NCBI GenBank assembly: GCA_947453725.1
Contig: CANGHH010000005.1
Coordinates: forward strand, 205,926 to 269,925
Length of the DNA: 64,000 nt
Direction of reading: 5' to 3'
From: Betaproteobacteria bacterium
Lineage (GTDB): Bacteria > Pseudomonadota > Gammaproteobacteria > Burkholderiales > Burkholderiaceae_C
The position numbers and the translations under genes were made by a program. The notes beneath the pieces are model-generated. The model ran no database searches. It was not told the origin of the DNA and was given only the letters and a program-made list of their open reading frames with translations. Shown here piece by piece: positions 53,062 through 60,200 of this stretch. Numbering within the stretch: position 1 is the first letter of the stretch; the number at the start of each line of letters is the position of its first letter.

Positions 53062-53101
53062 GGATCCATGATCGGCGGCCCGGCCGGGCCGGCGCCGGGG
53101 T

Positions 53102-54232
53102 TCACCAGCCGCTGAAGCGCGGCCAGTGCTCGACGCCGCCATCGGCCATCAGCACCGCGTAGGCCGGGAACTGCGCCGCCGTGGCGCAGGCGTGGTTGGG
53201 CAGCACGCGCAGCCGGCTGCCGATCGGGAAGCGTTGCGCCAGGCCGTCGTCGGCATGGCCGTCCCGCCAGGCGACGATCCCGTGTTCCTGGTTGGCGCTG
53301 GCCATCACCAGGCCTTCGATCAGCGCACCGCCTTCGTCGCAGACCGCGCCGTAGCCGAAGTCCACCGCCTGCGCCTGCGTGCCGCGGTCGCGGCTCATCG
53401 CCATCCAGCCGGCGTCGACCAGCACCCAGCCTTTTTCCAGCTGGTGGCCGATGACGGTGCCGAGCACGCTGAGCGCGATCTCGGCGGGGCTGCAGACGCC
53501 CACGCCGTGCATCACCAGGTCCTGCAGCACGTAGACCCCGGCCCGCACCTCGGTGACGCCGGCCAGCGACTGCGCCGACAGCGCCGTCGGCGTCGAGCCG
53601 ACGCTGACCTCGGGGCAGGGCAGGCCGGCGGCGCGCAGGCGCTCGGCCGCGCGCACGCAGCGCGACCGTTCCTGTTCGGCCATCGCCTGCAGCGCTGCGG
53701 GCGTGCGGCAGTCGTAGCTGGCGCCGGCGTGGGTCATCACGCCCTGCAGCACCGCGCCGCCGTCGTGCAGCGTGCGGCCGATGGCGATCAGCAGGTCGGC
53801 ATCGGGCAGCACGCCGGCGCGGTGGCCGTCGCTGTCGATCTCGATCATCACCGGCAGGGCCTGGCCGAAGTCGACGACGGCCTGCGCGGCGACCTGCGAA
53901 TCGACCAGCAGCGTCAGCGCACAGCCGCGGTCGCGCAGCGCCTGTGCGGCGGCCAGCTTGTTCGGCGTGATGCACACCGCGTAGAGGATGTCGTGGAAGC
54001 CGGCGTCGAAGAAGACCTCGGCTTCCTTCAGCGTCGACACCGTGATGCCCGCCGCACCGGCCGCCTGCTGGCGCTGCGCGACGGCCACGCACTTGGCGGT
54101 TTTCACATGCGGGCGCAGGCGCACGCCCAGCGCGGCCATGCGCTGCTGCATGCGTTCGATGTTGTGCTGCAGGCGCGCCTCGTCGATCAGCGCGGCGGGC
54201 GTGGGCAGGTCGGCCAGATCGTGGGCTTGCAT
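53102..54232 (-). CDS. DSD1-family PLP enzyme (D-threonine aldolase-like)
   Basis: This 376-residue enzyme has the alanine-racemase-like barrel start LPTPAALIDEARLQHNIERM, the PLP lysine in RPHVKTAKCVAVA, GVMTHAGASYDC and the metal site near the end (NHACATAAQFPAY), where His and Cys bind zinc or manganese in this family. D-threonine aldolase and D-serine dehydratase share this architecture; which reaction applies here is not decidable. It overlaps nothing and starts six bases after rarD. Confidence 0.88.
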   Translation of the reverse strand: MQAHDLADLPTPAALIDEARLQHNIERMQQRMAALGVRLRPHVKTAKCVAVAQRQQAAGAAGITVSTLKEAEVFFDAGFHDILYAVCITPNKLAAAQALRDRGCALTLLVDSQVAAQAVVDFGQALPVMIEIDSDGHRAGVLPDADLLIAIGRTLHDGGAVLQGVMTHAGASYDCRTPAALQAMAEQERSRCVRAAERLRAAGLPCPEVSVGSTPTALSAQSLAGVTEVRAGVYVLQDLVMHGVGVCSPAEIALSVLGTVIGHQLEKGWVLVDAGWMAMSRDRGTQAQAVDFGYGAVCDEGGALIEGLVMASANQEHGIVAWRDGHADDGLAQRFPIGSRLRVLPNHACATAAQFPAYAVLMADGGVEHWPRFSGW

Positions 54233-54238
54233 GGCGGT

Positions 54239-55135
54239 TCAGGCGGTGGCGGGGGGGGCGGTGAGTCGGTGCTGGCGCAGCGCGTTCACGCTGAGCAGCA
54301 GCAGCGCCGACCAGATCAGCACGAAGCCCAGCAGGCGTTGCATGTCGAAGTGCTCGTGCAGCACCCACACGCCCAGCAGCAGTTGCAACGACGGCGAGCT
54401 GTACTGCACCATGCCCAGCGTGGCCAGCGGCAGTCGGCGCGCCGCGGCGGCGAAACACAGCAGCGGCAGGGCGGTCAGCGGGCCGGTCAGCAGCAGCCAG
54501 AAGGTCAATCCCGGCTGGCCCGGCGCGTCTTGCAGCAGGGCACCGTGGTGGAAGAAGGTCCACCACAGCAGCGCCGGCACGACGACCGGTGCCAGCAGCA
54601 GGTTTTCCAGCGCCAGGCCTTCCAGCGCACCCAGCGGCGCGGTCTTGCGGATCAGGCCGTAGACCCCGAAGCTGCCGGCCAGCACCAGGGCGATCCACGG
54701 CAGCCGGCCGGCATGCCAGGTCAGCCACAACACGCCGCAGACGGCCAGGCCGACGGCCACCCACTGCACGGGCTTGAGCCGCTCGCGCAGCACCACCACG
54801 CCGAGCAGCACATTGACCAGCGGGTTGATGAAATAGCCCAGGCTGCCCTCGACGACCTGGCCGGTCTGCACGGCGTAGACATAGGTCAGCCAGTTGCACG
54901 ACAGCAGCAGCGCGCTGGCCATGAACAGCGCCACGCGCCGGGGCTGGCGCAGCGTTTCCCACAGCCAGGCCCAGCGGCCCTGCCAGGCCAGGATGCCGAG
55001 CACGAAGACCAGGGACCACACCGAACGCTGCAGCACCACCTCGACGGCCGAAACCTGGGCGATGAGCTGGAAGTAGAGCGGGAAGATGCCCCAGATGCCG
55101 AAGGCCAGCAGGGCGTAGACGAAGCCGATGTTCAT
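54239..55135 (-). CDS. rarD: RarD-type EamA transporter
   Basis: This 298-residue protein has ten hydrophobic helices in two EamA repeats. RarD hallmarks are present: FGIWGIFPLYFQLIAQVSAVEVVLQRS-type first helices, NWLTYVYAVQTGQVVEGSLGYFINPLVNVLLG (family signature, shown broken) and GMVQYSSPSLQLLLGV. RarD members are thought to export small metabolites. The ATG at 55135 is preferred to an upstream GTG. Confidence 0.9.
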   Translation of the reverse strand: MNIGFVYALLAFGIWGIFPLYFQLIAQVSAVEVVLQRSVWSLVFVLGILAWQGRWAWLWETLRQPRRVALFMASALLLSCNWLTYVYAVQTGQVVEGSLGYFINPLVNVLLGVVVLRERLKPVQWVAVGLAVCGVLWLTWHAGRLPWIALVLAGSFGVYGLIRKTAPLGALEGLALENLLLAPVVVPALLWWTFFHHGALLQDAPGQPGLTFWLLLTGPLTALPLLCFAAAARRLPLATLGMVQYSSPSLQLLLGVWVLHEHFDMQRLLGFVLIWSALLLLSVNALRQHRLTAPPATA

Positions 55136-55183
55136 GAGTCGGCCGATTGTCACCGGGCCGGCGCCCGGGCATCATCGGGCCGC

Positions 55184-55453
55184 ATGCCGCGCATCGTTTT
55201 CACGCCGCAACTGCGGCGCTACACCGCCACACCCGAGGTCGACAGCACCGCCGCCACGCTGCGTGCCGTGCTGGACGATGCTTTCGCCGTCAACCCGGCG
55301 CTGCGCGGCTACGTGCTCGACGAGCAGGACCATCTGCGGCCCAACGTGGCCGTCTTCATCGACGGCCAGCGCCACGTCGACCGCATCGACTTGAACCGTG
55401 AACTGCCGCCTGACAGTACCGTGCACGTGCTGCAGGCCCTCTCGGGCGGCTGA
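55184..55453 (+). CDS. ThiS/MoaD-like small ubiquitin-fold protein
   Basis: This 89-residue beta-grasp protein begins MPRIVFTPQLRRYTATPEVD and ends VHVLQALSGG, with the C-terminal Gly-Gly expected of sulfur carriers that form a thiocarboxylate. RPNVAVFIDGQRHVDRIDLNREL matches the MoaD/ThiS middle. It is followed 39 bases later by a BNR-repeat protein, a pairing that recurs in proteobacteria. Its partner activating enzyme is not visible here. Confidence 0.85.
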   Translation: MPRIVFTPQLRRYTATPEVDSTAATLRAVLDDAFAVNPALRGYVLDEQDHLRPNVAVFIDGQRHVDRIDLNRELPPDSTVHVLQALSGG

Positions 55454-55492
55454 CCCGCCCGATGTCACCGTGGACGAACCCAGGAGACCCCC

Positions 55493-56590
55493 ATGCATCC
55501 CGCCAGCCCCCGTACCGACCGTGCCTGGGTCGCCACCCGCAAGGGCCTGTTCGAATTGCGCCTGCAGGGCGCTAGCTGGACCATCACCCGCGTGAATTTC
55601 CTGGGTGACCCGGTGACCATGGTGCTGCCGCCCGACCACCGGGGTCGCATGCTGGCGGCCTTGAACCTGGGCCACTTCGGCGTCAAGCTGCACGCCAGCG
55701 ACGACGCCGGTGTCAGCTGGCGCGAAGTGGCCGCGCCGGCCTTCCCCAAGCAGCCGCCCGAGGCCACCGGCGTGGCCTGGAAGCTGGTGCTGGTCTGGTC
55801 GCTGGAATCGACGGGCGACGGCCACGACACGGTGTGGGCCGGCACCATCCCGGGCGGCCTGTTCAAGAGCATCGACTTCGGCGCCTCCTGGCAATTGGTC
55901 GACGCCCTGTGGCAACGCCCGGAGCGTGCCGACTGGTTCGGCGGCGGCTATCCCGAGCCCGGCATCCATTCCATCTGCCCACACCCGCAGCAGCCGCAGG
56001 AATTGCTGGTCGGCGTGAGCTGCGGCGGCGCCTGGGTCACGCGCGACGGCGGCGCCGACTGGCAACTGCAGGCCGCCGGCATGCGCGCCGGCTACATGCC
56101 GCCCGAGCACGTGGAGAACCCCAACACGCAGGACCCGCACCGCATCGTGCGCTGTGCCGCGCGGCCCGAGGTGCTGTGGTGCCAGCACCACGGCGGCATC
56201 TGGCGCAGTGGCGACAACGCCGCCAGTTGGCAGGCCGTCTCTGCGCCGCTGTCGAGCTTCGGCTTCGCCGTGGCCGTCCACCCGCAAGACGCCGACACCG
56301 CCTGGTTCGTGCCCGCGGTGAAGGACGAGAAGCGCGTGCCCGTCGATGCCGCCCTGGTCGTCAACCGCACGCGCGACGGTGGCCGCAGCTTCGAGACCCT
56401 GCGCTGGGGCCTGCCGCAGTCGCATGCCTACGACCTGGTCTACCGGCACGGCCTGGACGTGGCCGCCGACGGCCGCAGCCTGCTGATGGGCAGCACCACG
56501 GGCGGCCTGTGGGCCACGCGCGACGCCGGTGACAGCTGGCAGACCGTGTCGCTGAACCTGCCGCCCATCTTCGCGGTGCGCTTCGGCTGA
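55493..56590 (+). CDS. BNR/sialidase-like beta-propeller protein
   Basis: This 365-residue protein has no signal peptide and carries repeated Asp-box-like units: ASDDAGVSWREV, SIDFGASWQLV, TRDGGADWQLQ, SGDNAASWQAV and TRDAGDSWQTV. The fold is a beta-propeller of the exo-alpha-sialidase/WD40-like superfamily, but sialidase catalytic residues are not evident. It is coupled to the ThiS-like gene upstream; function unknown. Confidence 0.85.
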   Translation: MHPASPRTDRAWVATRKGLFELRLQGASWTITRVNFLGDPVTMVLPPDHRGRMLAALNLGHFGVKLHASDDAGVSWREVAAPAFPKQPPEATGVAWKLVLVWSLESTGDGHDTVWAGTIPGGLFKSIDFGASWQLVDALWQRPERADWFGGGYPEPGIHSICPHPQQPQELLVGVSCGGAWVTRDGGADWQLQAAGMRAGYMPPEHVENPNTQDPHRIVRCAARPEVLWCQHHGGIWRSGDNAASWQAVSAPLSSFGFAVAVHPQDADTAWFVPAVKDEKRVPVDAALVVNRTRDGGRSFETLRWGLPQSHAYDLVYRHGLDVAADGRSLLMGSTTGGLWATRDAGDSWQTVSLNLPPIFAVRFG

Positions 56591-56608
56591 AGCGCTGGCA
56601 AGCCCGCG

Positions 56609-57025
56609 TCAGTCGGCGTCGCCGTCGACGTAGAACCAGCGGCCGCCCTCGCGCACGAAGCGGCTGGTTTCGTGCAGGCGCGCGGCGCGGCCGCCCTGCT
56701 TGCTGCGGGCGACGAATTCGACCACCGCGTGGTCGGCGTCGGCCGGCACGTGGCGGCGCAGCTCCAGGCCCAGCCAGCGCACGCCGTCGCCGAAGCGCAG
56801 CGGCTCGGCCAGCCGCGTGCTCGGGTGCCAGGTGTCGCGCAGGTAGTCGGCCAGCGCCAGCACGTAGGCGCTGTAGCGCGACCGCATCAGCGCTTCGGCG
56901 TCGGGCGCCTGCAGGTGCAGCCGCCCGGCGTGCCAGCGGCCGCAGCAATGCGCATAGCCAAGGCCGCTGCCGCAAGGGCAGGGCGCGGGCAGGGGGGAAG
57001 GCGGCGTGGCGGAAGGTCGGTTCAT
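56609..57025 (-). CDS. YchJ family (UPF0225) SEC-C-like zinc protein
   Basis: This 138-residue protein has an N-terminal zinc motif PCPCGSGLGYAHCCG of SEC-C type and the YchJ core DAEALMRSRYSAYVLALADYL with FVARSKQGGRAARLHETSRF. Role unknown; the fold is NTF2-like. It converges with the BNR protein gene. Confidence 0.9.
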   Translation of the reverse strand: MNRPSATPPSPLPAPCPCGSGLGYAHCCGRWHAGRLHLQAPDAEALMRSRYSAYVLALADYLRDTWHPSTRLAEPLRFGDGVRWLGLELRRHVPADADHAVVEFVARSKQGGRAARLHETSRFVREGGRWFYVDGDAD

Positions 57026-57130
57026 GCCCGCAGGATCGCCGCGCGCCGGCGCCCGGTCAAGTCGGCTGGCGGCCCCGCCGGGCCTGGCGGCTGGCTACAC
57101 TGCGCGCCACTTCCCGCCAAGGCCCCCGAC

Positions 57131-58084
57131 ATGCTCGACCCGCAAGCCCGCGCCCTGATCACCGTGATCGAAGAACGCCAGCTGCCCGCTGTGCACACGC
57201 TGAGCCCCGCCGATGCGCGCGCGATGTACCGGGATCGCCGCTACTTCACCCAGCCCGAGCCGCCCGAAGTGGGCACGGTGCGCGAGCTGCGCAGCGACAG
57301 CGGCGTGCCGCTGCGCCTTTACCGCCCGCCGGTTCCGGGCCTGCTGCCGGTGCTGGTCTATTTCCACGGCGGCGGCTGGACCATCGGCGACCTGGACACC
57401 CACGACGTGCTGTGCCGCCAGCTTTGCGTCGGCGCGGGTGTGGCGGTGGTTTCGGTGGACTACGGCCTGGGCCCCGAGCAGCGCTTTCCGGGTGCGGTGG
57501 ACGACTGCGTGCAGGCCACCCGCTGGGTGCGTGCCCACGCCAGCGAGCTCGGTGTCGACGCCAGCCGCATCGCCGTCGGTGGCGACAGCGCCGGCGGCAA
57601 CCTGGCGGCGGTGGTGGCGCTGACGCTGCGGGATGCGCAAGCCCTGGCCGATGAACGGGGCATGCCGCCGCTGGCCTACCAGCTGCTGATCTACCCGGCC
57701 ACCGACATGCGTGCGGTGGCGCCCAGCCACAGCAGCAACGGCCAGGGCTATCTGCTGACCCGCGACAGCATCGCCTACTACCGCGGCCATTACATCGAAG
57801 ACCCCGCCGACTGGGCCGACTGGCGCGCTTCGCCGCTGCTGGCCGCCGACCTGAAGGGCCTGCCGCCGGCGCTGGTGCTGACCGCCGGCTACGACCCGCT
57901 GCGCGACGAAGGCCGGCAGTACGCCGACGCGCTGTCGGCGGCGGGCAACCGCGTCGAATACCTGTGTTTCGAACGCCAGATCCACGGCTTCATCACGATG
58001 GGCCGCGTCCTGCAGGAAGCGCTGACGGCGGTCGACCTGTGCAGCGCGGTGCTGAAGCGCGAACTGTTCAAGCCGGCGACCTGA
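57131..58084 (+). CDS. HSL-family alpha/beta hydrolase (carboxylesterase)
   Basis: This 317-residue enzyme of the hormone-sensitive-lipase group (family IV esterases) has oxyanion motif YFHGGGWTIGDLDTHD, nucleophile GGDSAGGNLA, Asp in TAGYDPLRDEG and His in QIHGFI. The catalytic triad is complete. Its 3' end overlaps the converging HTH-regulator gene by 17 bases. Confidence 0.92.
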   Translation: MLDPQARALITVIEERQLPAVHTLSPADARAMYRDRRYFTQPEPPEVGTVRELRSDSGVPLRLYRPPVPGLLPVLVYFHGGGWTIGDLDTHDVLCRQLCVGAGVAVVSVDYGLGPEQRFPGAVDDCVQATRWVRAHASELGVDASRIAVGGDSAGGNLAAVVALTLRDAQALADERGMPPLAYQLLIYPATDMRAVAPSHSSNGQGYLLTRDSIAYYRGHYIEDPADWADWRASPLLAADLKGLPPALVLTAGYDPLRDEGRQYADALSAAGNRVEYLCFERQIHGFITMGRVLQEALTAVDLCSAVLKRELFKPAT

Positions 58085-58808
58085 GCAGCTCGCGAAAGGG
58101 CGCGAACAACCACGCGCGCATGCCCAGCACCACGGTGTAGGCGCATTTGTCGGCAGCCGGCAATTTCTGGTCGGCGACATGCTGCTGCGAGAAGTCCGCC
58201 GCCAGGCGCTGCAGCTTTTCGTTGAACAGCGCGGCCTGCGCCAGGCTGATGTGGCCGTGCACCAGCATCAGCAGTTCGCCCGGGCCGTCGAAGCCGCCGC
58301 TGTAGTAGTCGGCCACCGCGTGGTCGCGGAAGAACTGCATCACCGGGCCGTCGGGCCGCCAGCGGAAGGTCTTCGCGATCTTCAGGCTGTAGCGGTTCTG
58401 CGCCCGCAGTTCGATGAAGCCCAGCTTGTCCAGTGCCAGCAGGCACGCCAGGGCCTGCGGTTTGCTCAGCGCGTAGGCGTCGGTGATCTGTTCGAGCGTC
58501 CACAGGCTTTGCACGCAGATGGCCACCAGCAGCAGCTGGGGGTCGGCCACCACGGCGCGCTCCTGGGCCAGCGTCAGTTCGCTGCGCTGCGGCGAGGCCT
58601 GCGCCACCCGCCGCGCCAGGTCGGCGAAGTCCAGGTGCAGCACGGCCAGCACTTCGTCGATGCGCGACAGCGGCATGTCGCGCTTGGCGAAGATGCGCTT
58701 CACGCTGGACTCGGCCAGCCCCAGTTCCAGCGCCAGCGCGGCGTAGGTGATGCCGGCGCGGCGCAGCTCGGCCTTCAGCGCGGTGACGAGATCCTGGCTG
58801 CTGCTCAT
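58068..58808 (-). CDS. XRE-type helix-turn-helix regulator
   Basis: This 246-residue protein has an N-terminal HTH (GITYAALALELGLAESSVKRIFAKRDMPLSRIDEVL, read in parts) followed by a C-terminal domain of about 170 residues with a second winged-helix-like region (TLEQITDAYALSKPQALACLLAL). Proteins of this type are annotated as Cro/C1-like regulators without known ligand. A GTATC/GATAC palindrome lies 20 bases upstream of its start, suggesting autoregulation. Confidence 0.85.
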   Translation of the reverse strand: MSSSQDLVTALKAELRRAGITYAALALELGLAESSVKRIFAKRDMPLSRIDEVLAVLHLDFADLARRVAQASPQRSELTLAQERAVVADPQLLLVAICVQSLWTLEQITDAYALSKPQALACLLALDKLGFIELRAQNRYSLKIAKTFRWRPDGPVMQFFRDHAVADYYSGGFDGPGELLMLVHGHISLAQAALFNEKLQRLAADFSQQHVADQKLPAADKCAYTVVLGMRAWLFAPFRELLRSPA

Positions 58809-58827
58809 CGGGTCCTGCCTTCAAAAA

Positions 58828-58844
58828 GTATCTTTTAACGATAC
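58828..58844. promoter_or_regulatory. GTATC-N7-GATAC palindrome, candidate operator
   Basis: An inverted repeat GTATC (58828-58832) and GATAC (58840-58844) is embedded in an A/T-rich tract (AAAAAGTATCTTTTAACGAT). It is located just upstream of the HTH-regulator start and is the only AT-rich palindrome in this intergenic region. Binding by the adjacent regulator is inference. Confidence 0.5.
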
Positions 58845-58974
58845 CAAAAGTCATTCTCCTTGAAACCTCTACTGATTTGATGGATACCGATTGGCTTCCG
58901 AGAGAACATGGCGTCGCCCCGTGTCCGGTGGCCTTCGATCCGAGGGCTGCGCGGGGTTCAAGAGGAGACGCGCC

Positions 58975-59388
58975 ATGAAGAAATCGGTCCTGATCGCCGC
59001 GCTGGGGACGGCGCTGCTGGCCTTGAACGGCCCGGCCCACGCCCACCGCCAGCCGTCCACGGCGAGCGACTTGTCGCTGCTGCCCATCGCTGTTTCGGTG
59101 GCCGCGCCGGTCGCCCTGCTGGCCTCTGGCGCTGCTTTCACGGTGCTGGCCGTGGAAGGCCTTGCCACTGGCACGGTCTGGCTGCTGGAAAGCGCCAGCG
59201 ACGGCGCGCAGTTCAGCATCGAGCTCAGCGGCGCGGCAATCGACGGCCTGGCGGTGGTGGCCGGCGCCTCGGTGAGGGTGGTGGCCTGCCGCACCGGCCA
59301 CATCCTGGCCAGCGGGGGGCGCGCGGTGGGCTTCGTTCCGAACGACCGCAGCCGCGCGATGTTCCACAACGAAAGGCTGACGCGATGA
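58975..59388 (+). CDS. Exported protein of unknown function
   Basis: This 137-residue protein has a clear signal peptide (MKKSVLIAALGTALLALNGPAHAH). A hydrophobic central segment (LPIAVSVAAPVALLASGAAFTVLAVEG) is followed by a small beta-rich end. GAGGAG precedes the ATG. No domain is recognised. Its stop overlaps the start of the DUF2145 gene as ATGA, so the two act or are made together. Confidence 0.75.
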   Translation: MKKSVLIAALGTALLALNGPAHAHRQPSTASDLSLLPIAVSVAAPVALLASGAAFTVLAVEGLATGTVWLLESASDGAQFSIELSGAAIDGLAVVAGASVRVVACRTGHILASGGRAVGFVPNDRSRAMFHNERLTR

Positions 59389-60188
59389 GCCGCCTTGCGC
59401 AAGCCGCACGGCTGGTGCGTGCAGCCCTGGCCGCCTGCGCAATGGCTGGCCCGCTGGCGCCGGCCCACGCCGGCCGCAACTGCGAAGCGCAGCCGCCCAC
59501 GGTGCTGGCCGTGCAGCGCGGCCTCGGCCTGGCCGAACGCACTGCGCAGGCGCTGGACGCCAGCGGCGCGCAGGTGGTGGTGCTGGCCCGCGCCGGGCAG
59601 GACCTGACGCGCTACGGCCTGCAGTGGTCGCACCTGGGTTTTGCCTACCGCGACGAAGGCGGCAGCTGGCGCGTGCTGCACAAGCTGAACGCCTGCGGCT
59701 CGGCGCGCGCCGATCTGTACCGCCAGGGCCTGGCCGAATTTTTCCTCGACGACCCCTTCCGCTACGCCGCAGCGATGGTGGTGCTGACGCCTGACCTGCA
59801 GTCCCGCCTGCTGGCGCTCCTGCGCGACAACGCGCAGGCCGCCACGCTGCACCAGCCCGACTACAGCATGGTCGCCTACCCCTGGGCGACGACTTACCAG
59901 CAGAGCAACCAGTGGGTCATCGAGACCCTGGCTTGCGCGATGGAACCCGGCGCCAGCACCCGCGCCCGGGCCCAGGCCTGGCTGCAGTTCAAGGGCTACG
60001 AGCCGACGGTGCTGCACCTGTCGGCTCTCGAGCGCCTGGGCGCCCGCATCACGGCCGTCAACGTGGCCTTCGACGACCACCCGAACGAGCAGCGCTACAG
60101 CGACCGCATCGCGACCACCACCGCCGATACGGTACTGGCCTGGCTGCAGCGCAGCGGGCTGGGTGGTGCCGCGGCGGTGGTGCGATAG
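59385..60188 (+). CDS. DUF2145-family exported protein
   Basis: This 267-residue protein has a signal peptide (VRAALAACAMAGPLAPAHA) and DUF2145 motifs: GLQWSHLGFAYRDEGGSWRVLHKLNACG, YSMVAYPWATTYQQSNQW and ETLACAM (read in parts). The His/Cys pattern resembles papain-like or NlpC-like peptidases, but that is a guess. It is translationally coupled to the preceding small exported protein. Confidence 0.85.
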   Translation: MSRLAQAARLVRAALAACAMAGPLAPAHAGRNCEAQPPTVLAVQRGLGLAERTAQALDASGAQVVVLARAGQDLTRYGLQWSHLGFAYRDEGGSWRVLHKLNACGSARADLYRQGLAEFFLDDPFRYAAAMVVLTPDLQSRLLALLRDNAQAATLHQPDYSMVAYPWATTYQQSNQWVIETLACAMEPGASTRARAQAWLQFKGYEPTVLHLSALERLGARITAVNVAFDDHPNEQRYSDRIATTTADTVLAWLQRSGLGGAAAVVR

Positions 60189-60200
60189 TCCAGCCCCAAG

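Noticed and set aside
53077..53090. Perfect 14-base GC palindrome between converging genes
   Set aside because: It could aid termination, but it has no T-run and such GC palindromes arise often at this base composition.
52902..55175. 757-codon open frame on the minus strand
   Set aside because: It covers the D-threonine-aldolase-like and rarD genes in another frame. The composition is arginine/alanine/glycine-rich with no domain, an artefact of GC-rich third positions.
53126..55453. 775-codon open frame on the plus strand
   Set aside because: Mostly antisense to the same two genes, with a His/Gln/Arg-rich composition. Only its last 90 codons are the real ThiS-like gene, which has its own ATG at 55184.
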